Position numbers and translations under genes: made by a program
In this document: positions 58,022 through 64,000 of the stretch, piece by piece
How the letters are laid out: each line of letters starts with the position of its first letter
Position numbering within the stretch: the first letter of the stretch is position 1
Assembly (NCBI RefSeq): GCF_003945545.1
Contig: NZ_CP029617.1
Location: 5,131,001-5,195,000, forward strand
Length of the DNA: 64,000 nt
Direction of reading: 5' to 3'
Source: Streptomyces sp. WAC 01529
GTDB lineage: Bacteria; Actinomycetota; Actinomycetes; Streptomycetales; Streptomycetaceae
Notes under the pieces: generated by a model
The model's input: the letters and a program-made list of their open reading frames with translations, nothing else
The model's database searches: none
What the model was told of the DNA's origin: nothing

Positions 58022-58432
58022 ATGACCGAGAAGACCGCCCTCACCCCCGCCACCCACACCGCCCCGCCCGCCAAGTTCTCCCACGGCGTGCGCAAGGGCA
58101 ACATCCTCCAGGTCGCCGGGCAGGTCGGCTTCCTCCCCGCCGAGGAGGGCAAGGCCCCCACCCCGGCCGGCCCCACCCTGCGCGAGCAGACCCTCCAGAC
58201 CTTCGCCAACGTCAAGGCGATCCTCGAAGAGGGCGGCGCGACCTGGGACGACGTGATGATGATGCGCGTCTACCTCACGGACGTGGACCACTTCGCGGAG
58301 ATGAACGAGATCTACAACGCCTACTTCGAGGAGCAGGGCCTCAAGGCCCCCGCCGCGGCCCGCACCACGGTCTACGTGGGTCTGCCCAAGGGCCTGCTCA
58401 TCGAGATCGACGCGCTCGCCGTGCTCGGCTGA
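58022..58432 (+). CDS. RidA-family enamine/imine deaminase
   Basis: 136 residues. RidA hydrolyses reactive enamines such as 2-aminoacrylate released by PLP dehydratases. The conserved Arg lies in AARTTVYVGLPKG, followed by LIEIDALAV; FANVKAILEEGGATWDDVMM is the core helix. The first 15 residues are extra. Its presence between an IclR gene and a permease, opposite a D-amino-acid dehydratase-type enzyme, fits clean-up of the dehydratase intermediate. ATG 58022, 10 bp after iclR. Confidence 0.92.
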   Translation: MTEKTALTPATHTAPPAKFSHGVRKGNILQVAGQVGFLPAEEGKAPTPAGPTLREQTLQTFANVKAILEEGGATWDDVMMMRVYLTDVDHFAEMNEIYNAYFEEQGLKAPAAARTTVYVGLPKGLLIEIDALAVLG

Positions 58433-58547
58433 CCCACATCACTCTCCCGCAAGCCGTACGTCGTCACGGCACGGTGCCCCCTCGCGACGGGGCGCCGTGC
58501 CGCGATCCCCCCTGCCCCGAAAGCCTTATGCACTTACGAGGTCAACG

Positions 58548-60044
58548 ATGTCCCCGTCCCCCACCGCCACCGCCGTGCTCGCGGCCGCCCCCGCCGCCGA
58601 GGCGCCACCGCACACCGGCGGCATCCTCGCCCTGATCGACGGCACGGCGGGCCTGCTGACCGTCGCCGCGCTCGGCATCGTGCTCCTGCTCTTCCTGATC
58701 ATCAAGGTCAGGCTGCAGCCCTTCGTGGCGCTGCTCGCGGTCTCCATAGCCGTCGGCCTCTCGGCCGGCCTCTCCGTCACCGAACTCTTCGGCACGGTCC
58801 AGAAGTCCGACGCGGTCTCCGTCATCGAGTCGGGCATGGGCGGCATCCTCGGCCATGTGGCGATCATCATCGGCCTCGGCACGATGCTCGGCGCGATCCT
58901 GGAGGTGTCGGGCGGGGCCGAGGTGCTGGCCTCGCGCCTGCTGGGCCTCTTCGGCGAGAAGCGCGCGCCGCTCGCCATGGGCCTGACGGGCCTGATCTTC
59001 GGTGTCCCGGTCTTCTTCGACGTGGGCATCTTCGTCCTCGCGCCGATCGTGTACGCCGCCGCCAAGCGCAGCGGCAAGTCGATCCTCCTCTACTGCCTGC
59101 CGCTCCTCGCGGGCCTGTCGATGACCCACGCCTTCCTGCCCCCGCACCCGGGCCCGGTAGCGGCGGCCGGGCTCCTGAAGGTGGACCTCGGCTGGGTCAT
59201 CCTCATGGGCATCGTCTGCGGTATCCCCGCGGTGCTCGCCGCCTGGGTGTACTCGGCGTGGATCGGCAGGCGCGTCTTCGTACCCGTTCCCCAGGACATG
59301 GTCGAGGCCGCCGAGGAGGCGAAGGCGGCGGTCGTCGCCGAGCAGCGGGAGGCGGGGGTCGCCCCGCAGGAGAAGCCGGTGCCGCTGGGCGTCGTCCTCG
59401 CGATCATCGGCACGCCGCTCCTCCTGATCCTCCTGGCGACCTTCTCCTCCATCGCCTTCGACCCCTCGACAGCCCGCTCGGTGATCGAGTTCTTCGGCAG
59501 CCCCTTCGTGGCGCTCACGATCGCCCTCTTCATGGCGTACTACCTGCTGGGCATCCGGCGCGGCTGGTCCCGCAAGTCCCTGGAGCGGGTGTCGACCGCG
59601 TCCCTGAAGCCGGTCGGCAACATCCTGCTCGTGGTCGGCGCGGGTGGCGTCTTCGGCGCGGTCCTGAAGGCGAGCGGCGTGGCGAAGGCCCTCTCGGACA
59701 CCTTCCAGGACGTGGGCCTGCCGGTCCTCGTCCTGGCCTACCTGCTCTCCCTGATCCTGCGCGTCGCCCAGGGCTCGGCGACGGTGGCGATCGTCACGAC
59801 GGCGGGCATCGTGGCCCCGCTGCTCGCAGAGGGCGACTACTCGCAGGCGTTCGTGGCCCTGGTCATCATGGCGATCTCGGCGGGCTCCATCTTCGCCTCG
59901 CACGTGAACGACGGCGGGTTCTGGATGGTGGCGAAGTACTTCGGCATCAGCGAGCGGGACACGTTGAAGACGTGGACGGTCCTGGAGTCGGTGCTCTCGG
60001 TGGCGGGGTTTGCGGTGGCGGCGGTGGTGAGCCTGTTCGTGTAG
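58548..60044 (+). CDS. GntP-family proton symporter (gluconate/D-serine type)
   Basis: 498 residues, about 12-14 predicted membrane helices. GntP-family features include the GLIFGVPVFFDVGIFVLAPI segment, THAFLPPHPGPVA and SATVAIVTTAGIVAPLL. This family contains gluconate permeases and the D-serine permease DsdX. GAGG lies 6 nt before ATG 58548. It is last in the kinase-iclR-ridA-permease run. Gluconate and D-serine are both plausible substrates: the kinase favours sugar acids, the opposite strand favours D-amino acids. Confidence 0.92.
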   Translation: MSPSPTATAVLAAAPAAEAPPHTGGILALIDGTAGLLTVAALGIVLLLFLIIKVRLQPFVALLAVSIAVGLSAGLSVTELFGTVQKSDAVSVIESGMGGILGHVAIIIGLGTMLGAILEVSGGAEVLASRLLGLFGEKRAPLAMGLTGLIFGVPVFFDVGIFVLAPIVYAAAKRSGKSILLYCLPLLAGLSMTHAFLPPHPGPVAAAGLLKVDLGWVILMGIVCGIPAVLAAWVYSAWIGRRVFVPVPQDMVEAAEEAKAAVVAEQREAGVAPQEKPVPLGVVLAIIGTPLLLILLATFSSIAFDPSTARSVIEFFGSPFVALTIALFMAYYLLGIRRGWSRKSLERVSTASLKPVGNILLVVGAGGVFGAVLKASGVAKALSDTFQDVGLPVLVLAYLLSLILRVAQGSATVAIVTTAGIVAPLLAEGDYSQAFVALVIMAISAGSIFASHVNDGGFWMVAKYFGISERDTLKTWTVLESVLSVAGFAVAAVVSLFV

Positions 60045-60255
60045 GGCCGTGCGGAGCACAGGTCCTCGCCGGAGCGGTCCCGACCGGCGAAGAGCCATCC
60101 GATCGGCCCAGAGGCGGAACGATTCGGCGGGTGAAGCGGCCGGGGCCCGCGACTGGCCGAGTTCACCGGCGGGCAGTCCTGCGGCGGCAAGTTCCTAACG
60201 GGGCGGCATCCGCGAGGCGTTGCGGACGACCCCGTCGTAGCTCAAGGAGTACACC

Positions 60256-60546
60256 TTGCGTGTTCGTCGACTCGTGACCAGTGCCTTCGCCGCCGCCGCA
60301 CTCACGCTCACCTCTCTCGGCGCGGTGACCGTCACCGCGAGCCCCGCGGCAGCCAACCCCTGCGGCTTCTACGAGACCCACTCCGACGCCTATTACAACC
60401 ACTGCACCAGCGACGGATCGAAGGTGGTCATCCACGTCAGGGTCGCCCTCGCGCCCGACTACGAGCGGTGTGTCGCACCCGGCCGGACCTGGCTCGGCTC
60501 CGCCAGCAAGATTCAGGGTGCCCACTACATCGGCCGCACCTGCTGA
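60256..60546 (+). CDS. Small secreted protein, DUF6355-like
   Basis: 96 residues. Signal peptide with cleavage near AAA-NP (residue 33), then a 62-residue mature peptide with four Cys (NPCGFYE, YNHCTSDG, YERCVAPG and the terminal Cys), expected to form two disulfides. It resembles DUF6355 natural-product-associated proteins of Streptomyces. TTG 60256 follows AAGGAG by 6 nt. The 211-bp gap before it shows nothing recognisable. Confidence 0.75.
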   Translation: MRVRRLVTSAFAAAALTLTSLGAVTVTASPAAANPCGFYETHSDAYYNHCTSDGSKVVIHVRVALAPDYERCVAPGRTWLGSASKIQGAHYIGRTC

Positions 60547-60571
60547 CCCGTTCCGGGGCCCGCCACGTGCC

Positions 60572-60604
60572 GCGGCCCCGGACCCGTGCGAGGTCCGGGG
60601 CCGC
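60572..60604. terminator. Convergent hairpin terminator
   Basis: GCGGCCCCGGACC and GGTCCGGGGCCGC, perfect 13-bp stem with a 7-nt loop, between the secreted protein and the carboxypeptidase gene. Confidence 0.9.
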
Positions 60605-60615
60605 TGCCGCGAGGG

Positions 60616-61959
60616 TCAGCCCGTGCAGTACTGCTGTTCCTTGCCGATCGAGCGGTACATGCAGTCCGAGTTCTCCAGGAGTTGCAGGACCGCGTCACGG
60701 TTGCGCGAGGTCTCGCGCTCGATGACCTCGTCGGGCGGGTAGAAGCCGCCGCCGCCCGCCGACGACGGGTACATCTCGAACGTGTAGCTGAAGATCTTCT
60801 GGTTGCCCCACAGCCAGTCGTCGATCGTGCCGTCCGTGATGTAGAGGTCGCTGGCCTGCTCGGGCGTGTAGCCGTTGCTCGCGGCCATCTTCCTGCCGAC
60901 GGCGGCGTGCGCGTCGCGGTCGTCCTGGGTCAGGCCGGGGGCCGTGTCCGCGTACGTGTAGCCGTAGGGCCACAGGATCAGTTCGCTGTACGTGTGGAAG
61001 TCGATGGACGCCCTGATCTGCTGCTTGCCGCCGACGACCCGGCTGCGCACGAAGTCCGCGACGACCTTCACCTCGGGCGCCGACTCGGGGGCACGCCCGC
61101 GGTAGGTCTCCGAGCCGGTGGAGCCGGAGGAGCCGCCGCAGCAGCCCCACTTGTAGTTCCAGTTGCGGTTCATGTCGGTGCCGACGTTCGACGAGCCGCT
61201 GTTGGGCTGGCGGTTCTTGCGCCAGCTGCGGTAGGAGCCGGTCGCGATGTCGTACTCGCCGCCGTCCGGGTTCATGTCCGGCACGATCCAGATCTCGCGC
61301 GAGTCGACCATCTTCTTGACCCGCGCGTCCGTGGCGTAGTCGTCGCCCAGCTCGCGCAGCAGGTAGAGCGCCATCTCCACCGTCAGGTGCTCGCGGGCGT
61401 GCTGGTGGTGGGTGAAGAGGACCTCGGGCTCGGCCTCGTCCGTGGCCACGTTGTCGCTGATCTTGATGGCGACGATGTCCCGGCCCGCGTACGACTTGCC
61501 GATGACCCTCTTGCTCATCAGGTTCGGGTGGGCCGCGACGCGCTGGTCGATCGCGGCCGTCATCTCGGCGTAGTTGTGGTACCGCGCGTCGGCGGGCGGG
61601 AAGTCCTGGGGCTCCACCGCGTGGCCGCCCGTGCGCTTCGGGGGGCCGGGCAGGGCCTTGAGCGTGTAGCCAAGGCCGCGCAGCTTCGCCGCCTCGCGGC
61701 CGTCGGCGGAGACGACCACCGCGCGGGCGTCGACCTCGTCGATGGCGACGCCGGTGCGGGCGAGCGCGGTGCGCGCGGTGCGGTCGTCGGGGAGGGGGAT
61801 CTCGTACTGGCGGGTCTCGTTGTCGTCCGCCGTGGCGGTGCTGCGGGCGGCCGGGTCGGCCGCGGACGGGGTGGCGTTGGCGGTGAGAGGGGCGGCCACG
61901 GCCAGGGCGAGCAGGGTCGCGAGAGCCGCGGATCTTCTGCCGCGTATGCGGAGTCGCAT
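60616..61959 (-). CDS. Secreted zinc carboxypeptidase (M14 family)
   Basis: 447 residues with a signal peptide (cleavage near NATPSA, residue 29) and propeptide to about 120. M14 residues: H187-x-x-E190 in HHQHAREHL, His322 in SIDFHTYSE and the catalytic Glu395 in YTFEMYPSS; RNWNYKWG gives the substrate Arg/Asn. Mature size and layout match Streptomyces carboxypeptidase T-like enzymes. Terminal Cys pairs suggest disulfides. The start ATG follows GAGGAGA. Confidence 0.95.
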   Translation of the reverse strand: MRLRIRGRRSAALATLLALAVAAPLTANATPSAADPAARSTATADDNETRQYEIPLPDDRTARTALARTGVAIDEVDARAVVVSADGREAAKLRGLGYTLKALPGPPKRTGGHAVEPQDFPPADARYHNYAEMTAAIDQRVAAHPNLMSKRVIGKSYAGRDIVAIKISDNVATDEAEPEVLFTHHQHAREHLTVEMALYLLRELGDDYATDARVKKMVDSREIWIVPDMNPDGGEYDIATGSYRSWRKNRQPNSGSSNVGTDMNRNWNYKWGCCGGSSGSTGSETYRGRAPESAPEVKVVADFVRSRVVGGKQQIRASIDFHTYSELILWPYGYTYADTAPGLTQDDRDAHAAVGRKMAASNGYTPEQASDLYITDGTIDDWLWGNQKIFSYTFEMYPSSAGGGGFYPPDEVIERETSRNRDAVLQLLENSDCMYRSIGKEQQYCTG

Positions 61960-61974
61960 GAAGTCTCCTCAGGG

Positions 61975-62164
61975 GTGGGGGGTGGTCCAGTGCGACGCGT
62001 GGGGTGTGTGTGGGGGGCCTGGCCCGGGTGGTGCGAGATGTGGGGTGCGGGGTGTGGGGGTGTGTCCGGGCCGTGCGGGACGCGGGGTGCGCGATACGTG
62101 GTGCGGTGGGTGTGCGCGGTACGTGGTGCGCGGTGCGTGGTGCCGGGTGCGGGGTACGCCGCCC
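61975..62164. other. G/T-rich low-complexity spacer
   Basis: Most of the 292-bp divergent gap is a strand-asymmetric run of GTG, GGGG and ACGTGGTGCG units with few A and C bases. Repeated CGGTACGTGGTGCG-like words occur near 62095-62145. It could form G-rich secondary structure; no gene seen. Confidence 0.6.
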
Positions 62165-62251
62165 CATCGTCGGGGCGTGGCATGCTCCGGTCAACGCTGT
62201 CTTCCGGCCAACCCCTTGTGCCCCGCGCCGCTTTGCGCTTTCTTGATCGGC

Positions 62252-63583
62252 ATGGCTGAAACCACAGGCAGTGGCACCACCGCCGGCGCATCCGCCCCCC
62301 AGCCCCGCAAATCGAGCTGGAAGTACATCGGCCCCGGCATCGTCGTCGCCGCGACCGGCGTCGGCGCCGGTGACCTCGTCGCGACCCTCATCGCGGGCAG
62401 CAACTTCGGCTACACCCTGCTGTGGGCCGCCGTCATCGGCTGCGTCGTAAAGATCTCGCTCGCCGAGGCCGCCGGCCGCTGGCACCTGTCCACCGGCACC
62501 ACCCTCTTCGACGGCTGGGCGAGCCTCGGCCGCTGGACGACGTGGTTCTTCGTCGTCTACGTGGTGATCTGGGGGTACGTCTACGGGGCCGCGGCCATGT
62601 CCTCGTCGGGCCTGCCCCTCCAGGCGCTCTTCCCCGACGTCATGGAACTCAAATGGTGGGCGATCCTGACCGGCCTCGTCGGTCTGGTCTTCGTCTGGTT
62701 CAACAAGTACGCCGTCTTCGAGAAGGTCATGACGGTCCTGGTCGGCGTGATGTTCGTCGTCACCGTCTACCTCGCCGTCCGCGTCACCCCGCACCTGGGT
62801 GAGGCCTTCGCGGGCCTGCTGCCCGTCCTGCCCGACGAGAAGGACTCGATCCTCAACACGCTCGGCCTGATCGGCGGCGTCGGCGGCACCATCACCCTTG
62901 CGGCGTACGGCTACTGGGTGAATGCCAAGGGCTGGACCAACACCGGCTGGATGAAGGTGATGCGGCTCGACAACCGCGTCGCGTACATCACCACCGGCGT
63001 CTTCGTCGTCGCCATGCTCTTCGTCGGCGCCGAGATGCTGCACTCCGCGAACGTCGCCATCGCCAGCGGTGACAAGGGGCTCGTACAGCTCTCCGACATC
63101 CTGGAGAAGGAGTACGGCGGCGCCACCGCCAAGCTGTTCCTGGTCGGCTTCTTCGCCACCTCCTTCACCTCGCTGATCGGCGTCTGGCACGGCGTGAGCC
63201 TGATGTTCGCGGACTTCGTCGAGCGCTACCGCAAGCAGCGGGTTGGCGCGGACTCCACCGCGCTGAGCGGCGAGGAGGTGGCGTCCGGCGCCCGCGAGAA
63301 GTCGGTGCCGTTCCGCGCGTACCTGCTCTGGCTGACCTTCCCGCCGATGATCCTGCTCTTCCAGGGCCAGCCGTTCCGGCTCATCATCATCTACGGCGTC
63401 CTCGGCGCGGCCTTCATGCCGTTCCTGGCGCTGACCCTGGTCTGGCTGCTCAACTCCTCGCGCACGCCCAGGGAGTGGCGCAACGGCTGGCTCAGCAACG
63501 GCATGCTGACGGTCGCGGGCCTGCTCTTCCTGGTCCTGTGCGTCAAGCAGATCTCCGACCAGGACTGGAGCAGCTTCTTCTAG
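62252..63583 (+). CDS. Nramp-related transporter with atypical metal site
   Basis: 443 residues with about 11 membrane helices in the APC/LeuT-type Nramp layout. TM1, which in canonical Nramp carries D-P-G-N, reads GPGIVVAATGVGAGDLVATL here, and the TM6 M-P-H motif is also missing (GGTITLAAYGYWVN). It therefore belongs to a divergent Nramp branch found in actinobacteria; substrate unknown, and transport of a classical transition metal should not be assumed. The ATG at 62252 has no strong ribosome-binding site (TCGG upstream). Confidence 0.85.
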   Translation: MAETTGSGTTAGASAPQPRKSSWKYIGPGIVVAATGVGAGDLVATLIAGSNFGYTLLWAAVIGCVVKISLAEAAGRWHLSTGTTLFDGWASLGRWTTWFFVVYVVIWGYVYGAAAMSSSGLPLQALFPDVMELKWWAILTGLVGLVFVWFNKYAVFEKVMTVLVGVMFVVTVYLAVRVTPHLGEAFAGLLPVLPDEKDSILNTLGLIGGVGGTITLAAYGYWVNAKGWTNTGWMKVMRLDNRVAYITTGVFVVAMLFVGAEMLHSANVAIASGDKGLVQLSDILEKEYGGATAKLFLVGFFATSFTSLIGVWHGVSLMFADFVERYRKQRVGADSTALSGEEVASGAREKSVPFRAYLLWLTFPPMILLFQGQPFRLIIIYGVLGAAFMPFLALTLVWLLNSSRTPREWRNGWLSNGMLTVAGLLFLVLCVKQISDQDWSSFF

Positions 63584-63734
63584 CCCGCGCCCACGCCTCG
63601 GAACACCACCCGCTTCCCGGTACGGAACAGTCACCTCTGCGTGAACACTGGGAAGTTGGGTGTTGAGGCGGGCCCCGCGTGGATATGGTGCTTGAGCCGA
63701 GGAGAAGTGCAGGGGGAGCCTCAGGGGGGCGCGC

Positions 63735-64000
63735 ATGCCGACCGCCGTAGCCGTCACCGGCCCCGACCTCGTGCTGCCCTCGCCCGACCGGCACACCCCC
63801 TCGGCCGCCGTCCTCCAGTGCGCCGTGCGCTCCCCGCGGGCGTACTCCCTGGACCAGGCGCTCACCGAGATGGACATGCTCATCGAGCACCACGGATACG
63901 TGATCGTGCTCTGCCCCGCCTCGGCGCCCGCGGCCCTCACGCACCGGTTGTACGCGGTCCGCTCGGTCCTGGAGAGCGACCGGATCGCCGTCGTGCGCTC
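63735..64000 (+). CDS. Hypothetical protein, 5' end only (cut by window edge)
   Basis: The first 88 residues of a protein starting MPTAVAVTGPDLVLPSPDRH, followed by helical AVLQCAVRSPRAYSLDQAL and EMDMLIEHHGYVIVLCP. No family recognised from this portion. Start supported by GGGGGG upstream, but the exact ATG is uncertain. The gene continues past base 64000. Confidence 0.6.
   Translation, partial: MPTAVAVTGPDLVLPSPDRHTPSAAVLQCAVRSPRAYSLDQALTEMDMLIEHHGYVIVLCPASAPAALTHRLYAVRSVLESDRIAVVR

Noticed and set aside
61975..62164. Regulatory RNA or gene in the G/T-rich spacer
   Set aside because: Low complexity with no conserved structure or start signal visible.

Overview
The window is chromosomal DNA of a high-GC actinomycete, almost certainly Streptomyces. 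The evidence is the extreme G/C bias at third codon positions, GTG and TTG starts, and marker genes such as a mycothiol-conjugate amidase (mca), GTP-type PEP carboxykinase, the popR/clpP3/clpP4 trio, a LAxTG sortase substrate, MmyB-type, SigE-type and STAND regulators, and Streptomyces-specific hypothetical families. The order hutH - msrA - metB - ilvA - drr-type ABC transporter - greA - mca - pckG looks like a conserved core segment of the genus (from memory, not searched).

Layout. 1-8.6 kb: end of histidine ammonia-lyase, a P-loop protein and wall-anchored peptide, a lipoprotein L,D-transpeptidase, a very large secreted subtilase, and small enzymes and regulators. 8.8-13.3 kb: zinc alcohol dehydrogenase with a divergent MmyB-type regulator, then popR facing clpP3-clpP4, with a repeated GGCAGA element in front of both transcription units. 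13.3-20.4 kb: msrA, a membrane-anchored hypothetical, metB, a SigE-type sigma factor with a coupled membrane peptide, a MarR regulator, ilvA and an ABC ATPase. 20.4-24.0 kb: the native ABC permease gene that followed the ATPase is broken. Its N-terminal and C-terminal pieces lie about 3 kb apart and enclose a second intact permease, a lower-GC island with a divergent regulator, a 50-residue membrane peptide, and the frameshifted tail of a large serine recombinase. 24.1-27.9 kb: greA, a DUF4307 protein, mca and a secreted serine hydrolase.

27.9-37.2 kb holds the most unusual locus. A STAND NTPase with TPR-like repeats lies upstream of six same-strand genes: two stand-alone acyl carrier proteins, one FabF-like ketosynthase and three WS/DGAT-type acyltransferases. 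Most junctions overlap by a few bases. There is no reductase, dehydratase, malonyl transferase or thioesterase, so the genes look like a compact ACP-based acyl-condensing and acyl-transfer pathway that I do not recognise.

37.3-47.5 kb is mostly housekeeping: a YyaL-type thioredoxin-fold protein, a Mut7-C protein, a hemolysin III-type membrane protein behind three 11-bp tandem repeats, pckG, an alanine-type aminotransferase, a secreted trypsin-like protease, DUF2267 and Hsp20. 47.5-52.4 kb is a cold-shock-like neighbourhood: a MerR-type gene behind a structured leader, a cold-shock protein, a DEAD-box helicase whose ribosome-binding site can fold into a hairpin, and an unusual methyltransferase-DinB fusion. 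52.4-60.0 kb has the logic of a D-amino-acid catabolic island: N-acyl-D-amino-acid deacylase and a PLP-dependent D-amino-acid lyase on one strand, and a PfkB kinase, IclR regulator, RidA and GntP-family permease on the other, with a perfect dyad between them. 60.2-64 kb ends with a secreted small protein, a zinc carboxypeptidase, an Nramp-related transporter lacking the usual metal motif, and a truncated hypothetical. No rRNA, tRNA or CRISPR array was seen.
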